Source: Kribbella caucasensis (lineage in GTDB: Bacteria; Actinomycetota; Actinomycetes; Propionibacteriales; Kribbellaceae). From it: a stretch of 64,000 bases of DNA. Both the position numbers and the translations under genes were made by a program. Below are positions 47,941 to 55,158 of the stretch, piece after piece. The first letter of the stretch is position 1; every line of letters starts with the position of its first letter. The stretch lies in NCBI RefSeq assembly GCF_004361855.1, contig NZ_SNWQ01000021.1:1-64000 (forward strand), written 5' to 3'. The notes under the pieces are model-generated. The model saw only the letters and a program-made list of their open reading frames with translations. It ran no database searches and was not told the origin of the DNA.

Positions 47941-49401
47941 TTGACCACTGTGACACCTGACCAGGCTGATGCTCGGTCGATCATGATCGCCGGCGAGATG
48001 CTCAACTGGTCCGACCTGCACCCGTCGGACGGGCGGCCCGCATTGTCCGGCGCCGCACCGGCCGCCCTGCTCGAGGCAGTCCTCGGCGGCGGCTCGGCAG
48101 GCTCGGTGCTGGTCGCGGGCCCTCACTCGCTCGACCTGCTGAAGGTCGTGGCCGACCGCGCCGAGTCCGTCGACGTCCTGGTCCGCTCCGCACCGGATGC
48201 GGAGGAGATCGCCGAGGCACTCGACGTGCGCGTCTTCTGCGGTTCACTGGACCACTTCGGCGCCGAGCACGGCGAGAACTCGTACGACGTGGTCGTGGCG
48301 CTCGACGGATTCGCCCGGCTGGTCGGCCCGGATACCCCGGTGCTGACCTGGACCGACGCATTGGCGGCGCTCAAGGCACGGCTGGCCCCGTCGGGCCGCC
48401 TACTGCTGGCTGCCGAGAACAGCTTCGGCATCGAGCGTCTGGTCCAGCCCGACCCCACGATCACCGTGCCGCGGGACGAGGCCTGGGCGCGCGACGTCGC
48501 CGGTGACGTGGCCCCGCCCGCCGGGTTCAAGGCGGTCTCGGCCGTCGTGGAGTCCGCCGGGCTGACGGCGACCTTCGCGGTCTACCCGTCCCTCGACGAG
48601 GCCGAGGTGGCGTTGGCCGAGGTCAGTGGCCCGTTCACCGCCGCCGTGGTCGCGCGCTCGATCGCGGCCCGTTTCACCGGTCCCACCTTGACCGACCCGT
48701 ACCGCACGACGCAGGACGCCATCGCCTCGGGGCTGGGCCGTGAGCTCGCGCCCGGCTGGTACTTCGTCGCCGGTGCCCCCTCGTTGCCCTCCGTTCTGCC
48801 AGTCGGTGCCGTGCCGACGGGCTCCGGTGTGCTCCTGGAGGAGCAGTTGCTCGCCGCTCTGCGGATCGACGACCACGCCGCGGTACGTCGTACTGTGCTC
48901 GCGTTCGCCGAGTGGTTGCGGGCGCAGGACCCGGCGATCGCGGCCGTGGCCTCGGCGGACAACGTGATCGCCGACGGTTCGTCGTACCGGGTGTTCGGTG
49001 ACGGCGCGAAGGTCGAGGGTGAGGGCGACGCGCTGCTCGTCGGGCAGCTGGCCCGGTTCGTCCGGCGGTCACTCGAAGCGGGCTCACGGCAACCATGGCC
49101 TGCCGGTGGCAGCCTGCGTGACCTGACCGCGCGGCTGGCGTCGATGGCCGGGATCACCGTGACCGACGAGCTCTGGGCAGGAGTTGCCGACGGCAACGAG
49201 CCCGCCCAGCCGGTGGGTGCGGCCGAACAGCTGGCGACGATCGCGCGGCTCTCGCAGGAGCTGGCCGACGCGAACACGCAGGCGACCTGGTTCGAGAGCC
49301 AGCTGGACGGGATCCGCCGGTCCCGGCCGTACCGGATCGGCCAGGCCGTTTTGAACCCGGCCCGAGTCGTCGTCAAACGCGTCCGCAGAGTGACTCGCTG
49401 A
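47941..49401 (+). CDS. SAM-fold protein with basic tail (duplicated module, copy B)
   Basis: This 486-residue protein is homologous to the product at 31500-33275 and is about 100 residues shorter, mostly because the coiled coil is reduced. Matching segments are VLVAGPHSLDLLKVV, VDVLVRSAPDAEEIAE, YDVVVALDGFARLV and LLLAAENSFGIERLV. The tail IRRSRPYRIGQAVLNPARV is again basic. The first methyltransferase motif is degenerate, so it may bind but not methylate. TTG 47941 and GTG 47950 are both possible starts. The stop overlaps the next start (TGATG). Confidence 0.62.
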   Translation: MTTVTPDQADARSIMIAGEMLNWSDLHPSDGRPALSGAAPAALLEAVLGGGSAGSVLVAGPHSLDLLKVVADRAESVDVLVRSAPDAEEIAEALDVRVFCGSLDHFGAEHGENSYDVVVALDGFARLVGPDTPVLTWTDALAALKARLAPSGRLLLAAENSFGIERLVQPDPTITVPRDEAWARDVAGDVAPPAGFKAVSAVVESAGLTATFAVYPSLDEAEVALAEVSGPFTAAVVARSIAARFTGPTLTDPYRTTQDAIASGLGRELAPGWYFVAGAPSLPSVLPVGAVPTGSGVLLEEQLLAALRIDDHAAVRRTVLAFAEWLRAQDPAIAAVASADNVIADGSSYRVFGDGAKVEGEGDALLVGQLARFVRRSLEAGSRQPWPAGGSLRDLTARLASMAGITVTDELWAGVADGNEPAQPVGAAEQLATIARLSQELADANTQATWFESQLDGIRRSRPYRIGQAVLNPARVVVKRVRRVTR

Positions 49402-50237
49402 TGCACCACGCCAACCACTTCTACGGCCACGCGAACGTGATGGCCAAGTACGCCGGGCTCGGCAACGGCGAGCCGCCGCGGATCTGGGGCTACCTCCAGC
49501 ACGGCTGGAACATCCTGGACGGGTTCGCGTACAACACCGCCTTCGTCGACGGGATGCCGAAGTTCGTCTGGTCGGACAGCGTCCGCCGCCGCGGCTGGTC
49601 GATGGGCCTGCGCAACTACTCGGTGATCGGTTCCGTCTGGCTCTACCTGCTGAAGGTGTACCCCGAGCTGGCCACCCCCGCCGACGACGCGGCCGGCACG
49701 ATCTTCTACCCGTTCCACGGCTGGGAAGGCCAGAACGTGCTCGGCGACCACGGCCGGATCGTTGCCTCGATCAACGAACACGAGACCGGGCCGGTCACCG
49801 TCTGCCTGTACTGGAACGAGTACGACAACGAGGCGATCCGCAAGGTCTACACCGACGCCGGGTTCCGGGTGATCACGCACGGGTACCGCGGTCTGCACTG
49901 GCGCAAGACCGACGGCGACTTCCTGCTCAAACAGCTCCGCGAACTCCGCAAGCACAAGCGGGTCGCCTCCAACCGGCTCAGCTCCGCCGTCCTGTACGGC
50001 GCGTCGGTGGGCTTGCAACCGGGCGTGTACGGCGACCCGATGCTGCTGGAGAACGAGCACCCGTCGTTCGGCGGACAGGCCCGGATCCGGCGGCTGTGGC
50101 CGGAGCTGAACGAACCGTACGTCCCGCTCGACGTGGCCCGTGAGTTCACCGACACTGAGCTGGGTGTCGAGCACGTGGCCGGGCCGACGGAAATCCGGGA
50201 GATGTTCCGGTGGAACTCAATCAAGGTGGCTTCATGA
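49401..50237 (+). CDS. Unknown MHH-type protein (duplicated module, copy B)
   Basis: The 278-residue protein is collinear with the product at 33268-34098 and shares MHH-NHFYGHA, YLQHGWNI, PFHGWEGQNV, the LRKHKRVASNRLSSAVLYG segment and GVEHVAGPTEIREMF at the end. The fold and activity are unknown; a GT-B-like transferase is my best guess. In this copy the next gene, coupled by ATGA, is the CMP-sugar synthetase candidate, which hints at a role close to activated nonulosonic acid. Confidence 0.63.
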   Translation: MHHANHFYGHANVMAKYAGLGNGEPPRIWGYLQHGWNILDGFAYNTAFVDGMPKFVWSDSVRRRGWSMGLRNYSVIGSVWLYLLKVYPELATPADDAAGTIFYPFHGWEGQNVLGDHGRIVASINEHETGPVTVCLYWNEYDNEAIRKVYTDAGFRVITHGYRGLHWRKTDGDFLLKQLRELRKHKRVASNRLSSAVLYGASVGLQPGVYGDPMLLENEHPSFGGQARIRRLWPELNEPYVPLDVAREFTDTELGVEHVAGPTEIREMFRWNSIKVAS

Positions 50238-50965
50238 AGATCGGGATCATCACCCAGGCCCGGGCGACCAGCACGCGGTTGCCGGCCAAGGTTCTGCTCA
50301 CCGCGGGCGGTAAAACGTTCCTCCAGCACCATCTGGACCGGTTGGCGCAGACCGGGCTGCCGGTGATCGTGGCGACCACCACGAACGAGGCCGACGAGCA
50401 GATCGTCGAGCAGGCCGGCGCCGCCGGGGTCGCGGTGTTCCGCGGCAGCGAGCTGGACGTGCTGTCCCGGTTCGCGGGCGCAATCCGCGAGAACGAGCTG
50501 GACGGCGTCGTCCGGGTCACCTCGGACTGCCCGCTGATCGACGCGGCGGTCGTTGCCGAGGGCGTCGACCGGTTCCGCGCCGAGGCGGACGACAACCTCT
50601 ACGTGTCGAACTGCCTGGAGCGGACCTTCCCGCGCGGGATGGACTACGAGATCTTCTCCGCCGCCCGGCTGCTGCAGGCCGACGCGGACGCGACCCTGCC
50701 GGTCGACCGCGAGCACGTCACGGCGTACCTGCACCAGAACCGGACCGGTGACATGCGCCTGCTGAACCTGCCGTTCGACGGCGGCGACGCGTCGAAGTAC
50801 CGGCTCACACTGGACACACAGGACGACCGGAATCTGCTCACGACGCTGATCGAGGACTTCGGCGCGGCGGAGCTGAATTGCGCGGATCTGGTCGCGATCA
50901 TGGAGAAGCATCCCGAACTGCACGCGCTGAACGAGCACATCGAACAGAAGAAGCTCGGCGAGTAA
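50234..50965 (+). CDS. SpsF/PseF-like cytidylyltransferase (CMP-pseudaminate synthetase candidate)
   Basis: The 243-residue nucleotidyltransferase begins MKIGIITQARATSTRLPAK. The R-x-x-S-T-R-L-P-x-K loop is that of CMP-sugar synthetases; VTSDCPLIDAAVV supplies the metal-binding Asp. It resembles SpsF more than Campylobacter PseF. As the only cytidylyltransferase in the window, and next to the pse genes, it probably makes CMP-pseudaminic acid. The ATG at 50234 overlaps the previous stop and has AAGGTGG upstream. Confidence 0.78.
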   Translation: MKIGIITQARATSTRLPAKVLLTAGGKTFLQHHLDRLAQTGLPVIVATTTNEADEQIVEQAGAAGVAVFRGSELDVLSRFAGAIRENELDGVVRVTSDCPLIDAAVVAEGVDRFRAEADDNLYVSNCLERTFPRGMDYEIFSAARLLQADADATLPVDREHVTAYLHQNRTGDMRLLNLPFDGGDASKYRLTLDTQDDRNLLTTLIEDFGAAELNCADLVAIMEKHPELHALNEHIEQKKLGE

Positions 50966-51000
50966 CAGCGCTGCGAGGCGTGCCTACGGCATGATTTACG

Positions 51001-51813
51001 GTGATGACCACCGATGAGCCAGGTTCCGAGACGGCCCGCGCGAAGTCCTTCGGCGCTGTCGCGGCGGCGTACGACGCGGCCCGGCCGACCTTTCCGGCCG
51101 AGGCGCTGACCTGGATCCTGGGTCCGGGGCGGCTGCAGATCCTCGATCTGGGCGCCGGAACGGGCAAGCTCAGCGCGGTCGCCGCCGCCCTCGGGCACGA
51201 TGTGGTCGCGGTCGACCCGTCCGAGGAGATGCTGTCGCTGTGCAGCCGGTTGCCGGGCGTCGTCACGATGGTCGGCGCCGCCGAGTCGATCCCGCTCGCG
51301 CACGGCTCGGTGGACGCGGTGATCGTAGGTCAGGCGTTTCATTGGTTCGAACACGCCCGCGCGCTGCCCGAGATCGCCCGGGTACTCCGGTCGAACGGCG
51401 TACTGGGGCTGCTCTGGAACTACGCGGACAAGGTGGTGCCGTGGGTCCGGCGGCTGGACCGGGCGATCATGGGCGACGATTTCCTGGGTGGGAAGGGCGA
51501 CGGGTTCGACCCGGTGCCGATCCTGGAGCAGTCGGGCCTGTTCTCGCCTGCGGAGACCACCCGATTCCGGCACTGGCACGACCTGGACCGCGGCGGGCTT
51601 CGGCAGCTGGCCCAGTCACACTCGCGGGTCGCGGTGATGACCGAATCCCGGCGCGAGGCCGTGCTGGAGCAGATCAACGCGATCTACGAGAGCACGGCGC
51701 GACCGCCCGAGCCGTTGCGGATGCCGTATTTCACCAGCTGTTACCGAACCAGGCCGAGCGACCTGGCCAACTACCGGCGCGCCCTGGACGCTCCGGTCGC
51801 GCCGCCCCTGTGA
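51001..51813 (+). CDS. Class I SAM-dependent methyltransferase
   Basis: This 270-residue protein is of the common UbiE/COQ5-like type: ILDLGAGTGKLSAVAAALG (motif I, about residues 47-65), VVAVDPSEEML, VDAVIVGQAFHWFEH and LRSNGVLGLLWN. GTG 51001 and ATG 51004 are adjacent starts; neither has a good ribosome site. It stands 35 bases after the cytidylyltransferase gene and may be the last gene of that run or an independent one. The substrate is unknown. Confidence 0.8.
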   Translation: MMTTDEPGSETARAKSFGAVAAAYDAARPTFPAEALTWILGPGRLQILDLGAGTGKLSAVAAALGHDVVAVDPSEEMLSLCSRLPGVVTMVGAAESIPLAHGSVDAVIVGQAFHWFEHARALPEIARVLRSNGVLGLLWNYADKVVPWVRRLDRAIMGDDFLGGKGDGFDPVPILEQSGLFSPAETTRFRHWHDLDRGGLRQLAQSHSRVAVMTESRREAVLEQINAIYESTARPPEPLRMPYFTSCYRTRPSDLANYRRALDAPVAPPL

Positions 51814-51861
51814 GAGCGCTAACGTGCACCGTGATCGCGTTCCTGACCTGAGGGGTGCAGT

Positions 51862-52218
51862 GTGGCAGTGTCGGATGAGGGGGAGGACCCGGTGCGCCAG
51901 CGGGAGTCCCGCGCGTACGAGGCGGTGCACCAGGCGGCTGACTTCACCGAACTGAAGCGCCGGTACCGCAACTTCGTGGTGCCGTGGACGATCGCGTTCA
52001 TGGCCTGGTACCTCGCGTACGTCGCCTGCAACAACTGGGCGCGTGACTTCATGAGTCACAAGGTGGCCGGCCACATCAACGTGGCGCTGATCTTCGGGCT
52101 GCTCCAGTTCGTCTCCACCTTCGTGATCGCCGCCCTGTACGGCCGGTTCGCGAACCGCAAGCTGGACCCGCTGGCGAGCGGGCTGAACGCCAAGTACAAG
52201 AGGGAGCGTCGCCGGTGA
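51862..52218 (+). CDS. DUF485 membrane protein (YjcH-like, partner of ActP)
   Basis: The 118-residue protein has two hydrophobic spans (VVPWTIAFMAWYLAYVACN and INVALIFGLLQFVSTFVIAALYG) and the DUF485 pattern FTELKRRYRNFVVPW. DUF485 proteins accompany sodium/acetate symporters. The stop overlaps the symporter start (GTGA). The GTG start has AGGGG upstream. Confidence 0.87.
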   Translation: MAVSDEGEDPVRQRESRAYEAVHQAADFTELKRRYRNFVVPWTIAFMAWYLAYVACNNWARDFMSHKVAGHINVALIFGLLQFVSTFVIAALYGRFANRKLDPLASGLNAKYKRERRR

Positions 52219-53867
52219 CGTCCATTCTCATCCCCGGTCTGATCCCCCTGGCGGACGCGGAGCCGGGCAACCAGGCGCTCACCATCTCACTGTTCACCGC
52301 GGTCGTTGCCGTGACGCTCTACATCACCTGGTGGGCGTCCCGGCAGAACAAGACCGCGGCCGACTACTACGCCGGTGGCCGGTCGTTCAGCGGCGCGGAG
52401 AACGGTCTCGCCGTGGCCGGCGACTACATGTCGGCGGCATCCTTCCTTGGTATCTCAGGCCAGATCGCGCTGTTCGGCTACGACGGCTTCCTCTACTCGA
52501 TCGGCTTCCTGGTCGCCTGGCTGGTCGCGCTGCTGCTGGTCGCCGAACTGCTGCGCAACTCCGGCCGGTTCACGATGGCCGACCAGCTCGCGTTCCGGAT
52601 GAAGCAACGGCCGGTCCGTACGGCGGCTGCCACCTCGACCATCGTCGTGTCGATCTTCTACCTGCTCGCCCAGATGGTCGGCGCGGGCTCACTGGTCGGC
52701 CTGCTGCTCGGTGTCACCAACTCGAAGTTGAAGGCAGGCGTGATCGTCCTGGTCGGCGCGCTGATGATCATCTACGTGACGGTCGGCGGGATGCGCGGCA
52801 CGACCTGGGTGCAGATCGTCAAGGCGGTGCTGCTGATGTCCGGCACCGTGCTGATCACCTTCCTGGTGCTGCTGAAGTTCGACTTCAACATCTCCAAGCT
52901 GCTCGGCGCGGCCGCGTCGAAGTCCGGTCAGGGCGAGGCGTTCCTGCAGCCCGGTCTGCTGTACGGCAAGGACCTGACCGGCCAGATCGACTTCCTGTCC
53001 CTGGGACTCGCCCTGGTCCTCGGTACGGCGGGTCTGCCGCACATCCTGATCCGCTTCTACACCGTGCCGGACTCCCGCTCGGCCCGGCGATCCGTGCAGT
53101 GGGCGATCGGCCTGATCGGCGCCTTCTACCTGATGACGCTGGCCCTCGGCTTCGGCGCCGCCGCCCTGCTGGACACCGGCCAGGGCAGTGCCGTCCGGGA
53201 TTCGAAGGGCAACGTGGCCTCGCCGCTGCTGGCCGAGATCGTCGGCGGTGGACCCGATTCGGTCGGCGGCTCGATCCTGCTCGCGCTGATCGCGGCCGTT
53301 GCCTTCGCCACCATCCTGGCCGTGGTCGCCGGCCTGACGCTGACCTCGGCCTCCTCCTTCGCCCACGACCTGTACGCGAACGTGCTGGCGAAGCGCCGCG
53401 TGGACGAGAAGAGCGAGCTCCGGGTCGCCCGGTTCGCCGCGATCGGGATCGGCGCGATCGCGATCGGGCTGGCGATCCCGGCGCAGAAGCTGAACATCGC
53501 GTTCCTGGTCGCACTCGCCTTCGCGGTCGCGGCCTCGGCGAACCTGCCGGCCCTGCTGTTCAACCTGTTCTGGAAGCGGTTCAACACGTCAGGCGCGGTC
53601 TGGAGCATCTACGGCGGGCTGATCTCCGCGGTGGTGCTGGTGTTCTTCTCCCCGGTGGTCTCCGGCACCAAGGACTCGATGATCAAGGGCGCCGACTTCT
53701 CCTGGTTCCCCTTGTCCAATCCGGGCATCGTGTCGATTCCGCTCGGCTTCCTGCTCGGCGTGATCGGGACGTACGTGGGCCGGGACAAGTCGAGCGAGGA
53801 CCGGTACAAAGAGCTGTCGGTCCGTGCGTTGACCGGCGCAGGCGCGGAGGGCGCTAGCAAGCACTGA
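52215..53867 (+). CDS. actP: ActP-like cation/acetate symporter (SSS family)
   Basis: This 550-residue sodium:solute symporter has about 13 spans. ADYYAGGRSFSGAENGLAVAGDYMSAASFLG is the family signature region in two parts, and GTAGLPHILIRFYTVPD and TILAVVAGLTLTSASSFAHD match acetate permease ActP. It imports acetate and other short monocarboxylates. The GTG start overlaps the DUF485 stop, forming the standard pair. It is unrelated to the glycan locus and ends 3 bases from the opposing HxlR gene. Confidence 0.9.
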   Translation: MTSILIPGLIPLADAEPGNQALTISLFTAVVAVTLYITWWASRQNKTAADYYAGGRSFSGAENGLAVAGDYMSAASFLGISGQIALFGYDGFLYSIGFLVAWLVALLLVAELLRNSGRFTMADQLAFRMKQRPVRTAAATSTIVVSIFYLLAQMVGAGSLVGLLLGVTNSKLKAGVIVLVGALMIIYVTVGGMRGTTWVQIVKAVLLMSGTVLITFLVLLKFDFNISKLLGAAASKSGQGEAFLQPGLLYGKDLTGQIDFLSLGLALVLGTAGLPHILIRFYTVPDSRSARRSVQWAIGLIGAFYLMTLALGFGAAALLDTGQGSAVRDSKGNVASPLLAEIVGGGPDSVGGSILLALIAAVAFATILAVVAGLTLTSASSFAHDLYANVLAKRRVDEKSELRVARFAAIGIGAIAIGLAIPAQKLNIAFLVALAFAVAASANLPALLFNLFWKRFNTSGAVWSIYGGLISAVVLVFFSPVVSGTKDSMIKGADFSWFPLSNPGIVSIPLGFLLGVIGTYVGRDKSSEDRYKELSVRALTGAGAEGASKH

Positions 53868-53870
53868 GCC

Positions 53871-54521
53871 TTACTGGATCGGGAAGAACTGGGCGAAGCG
53901 GTTCAGGTCGGCGGCGGTGCCGTCAGTGGTGACCAGGCCGGTCTTCAGGGCCGCTTCGCCGTCGATCTCGCCGTTGAGGAGCGGACTGAGTGGGCCGCGG
54001 GCCTCGATCACCACGTTCGGCTTGTCGATGGGGCCGGCGGCGACCTCGAGGGACTCGTCGTCGACCAGCGCGTGGACGACCAGGTCGCCGAACCGCAGTT
54101 CGTAGCTCACTCGCGCCCGCACCTTCTTCGCCCGGTCCGGCCGGAAGGTGGACCGGAGCGCCATCACCAGGATGTCTGTGGTGACGATCTCGCCCGGGCG
54201 GAGTTCGCCGAGCGACCGGGCACCCCACCGGCCGAGGGCGAGGACGACCTGGTCCAGGTCAGCGCCGTACGGCGTGAGTTCGTACACGATCGCGCGGGAC
54301 GGACTCGGCTCGACCCGGCGGGCGACCACTCCGCCCTGCTCGAGCTCCTTCAGCCGGGTCGCGAGCACATTGGTGGGGATCTTCGGCAGGCCCGCGCGGA
54401 GATCCGTGTACCGCTTGGGACCGACCAGGAGGTCCCGGACGATCAGCAGGGCCCACCGCTCCCCGACGAGCTCCATCGCCCGCGCGACCCCGCAGTACTG
54501 GCCATAGGACTTTGTCGTCAT
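53871..54521 (-). CDS. HxlR-family regulator with C-terminal SCP2-like domain
   Basis: The 216-residue protein has an HxlR winged helix at residues 1-100 (CGVARAMELVGERWALLIVRDLL; RYTDLRAGLPKIPTNVLATRL) and a C-terminal region (about 115-215) that resembles a sterol-carrier/SCP2-type ligand pocket. HxlR proteins often respond to aldehydes, quinones or oxidative stress. It is divergent from the PPOX gene, so it probably controls that gene and itself. A TAGAGT box 7 bases before the ATG implies a leaderless mRNA. Confidence 0.87.
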   Translation of the reverse strand: MTTKSYGQYCGVARAMELVGERWALLIVRDLLVGPKRYTDLRAGLPKIPTNVLATRLKELEQGGVVARRVEPSPSRAIVYELTPYGADLDQVVLALGRWGARSLGELRPGEIVTTDILVMALRSTFRPDRAKKVRARVSYELRFGDLVVHALVDDESLEVAAGPIDKPNVVIEARGPLSPLLNGEIDGEAALKTGLVTTDGTAADLNRFAQFFPIQ

Positions 54522-54528
54522 GAAGCCT

Positions 54529-54558
54529 ACTCTACTTGACAGAGTTTACTTGTTTAAA
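54529..54558 (-). promoter_or_regulatory. Promoter for a leaderless HxlR-type regulator mRNA
   Basis: TTTAAA (54553-54558) and TAGAGT (54529-54534) are spaced by 18 bases on the minus strand, and the ATG begins 7 bases after the -10 box. The words TGAAGCCTACT and TGAAGCTTACT flank the region at 54521 and 54559 as direct repeats and may be the regulator's binding sites. Confidence 0.55.
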
Positions 54559-54571
54559 TGAAGCTTACTGC

Positions 54572-55012
54572 ATGGGACGAATGAGCGAGCAAGAGCGAGA
54601 GAAGTTTCTGGCCGACATCCACGTCGGCGTGGTGAGTGTCGCGGGCGAGCCCGGCGAGCCGCCGACCAGCGTGCCGACGTTCTACGCGTACCAGCCGGGC
54701 GGGCAGATCACCATGTTCACCGGCACCCAGCGACGGAAGCCGAAGCGGATCGAGCGGATTCGCCAGGCCGGCCGGATCACCCTGGTCGCCCAGCGCGAGG
54801 AGCTGCCGATGGCCTACGTCACCGTCGAGGCGGAGCTGGTCGAGATCGGCAAGCCCACCCACGACCAGATGTTCGCGATCGCCCGGCGGTACATGCCGGA
54901 CGAGTTCGCCCAGGGCTTCGTTCAGGGTGAGCTCGGCGATCCGGACAACATCGTCACGCTGCTCACCTTCCGCCCGACCCGCTGGTTCACCTCGAACACC
55001 GCCACCGACTGA
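54572..55012 (+). CDS. PPOX-family FMN/F420-binding flavoprotein
   Basis: The protein is about 146 residues and has the split-barrel pyridoxamine-5'-phosphate-oxidase-like pattern: FLADIHVGVVSVAG, PTSVPTFYAYQPGG, ITMFTGTQRRKPKRIERIRQAG, RITLVAQREELPMAYVTVEAE. Such proteins bind FMN or F420 and reduce small molecules or quench stress. ATG 54572 and ATG 54581 are both plausible; the second has GGGACGA close by. It is divergently paired with the HxlR regulator. Confidence 0.82.
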   Translation: MGRMSEQEREKFLADIHVGVVSVAGEPGEPPTSVPTFYAYQPGGQITMFTGTQRRKPKRIERIRQAGRITLVAQREELPMAYVTVEAELVEIGKPTHDQMFAIARRYMPDEFAQGFVQGELGDPDNIVTLLTFRPTRWFTSNTATD

Positions 55013-55158
55013 CCGGTCCTGAACCGTTGACGCTCTGGTGGCGCTGTCGTAACAATGAGCCAGCGCTGCGCAAGAAGTTGGCAAACTTGAGCAATTTTTG
55101 GATCACATCGGCAATCTTCTTGGCAGCCGCCCCGCCCACAGGAGAGGCCCTGGATGCC
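55013..55158 (+). promoter_or_regulatory. Upstream region of the glucanase gene
   Basis: This 146-base gap is poorer in G+C than its surroundings around 55070-55120, with a T5 run and several TTG/CAA words. GGAGAGG at 55141-55147 is the ribosome site. I could not define a -35/-10 pair or a clean operator. Confidence 0.35.

Noticed and set aside
54536..54541. TTGACA as the -35 box of the PPOX flavoprotein gene
   Set aside because: No acceptable -10 box is found 16-18 bases downstream, so I did not call a promoter on this strand.
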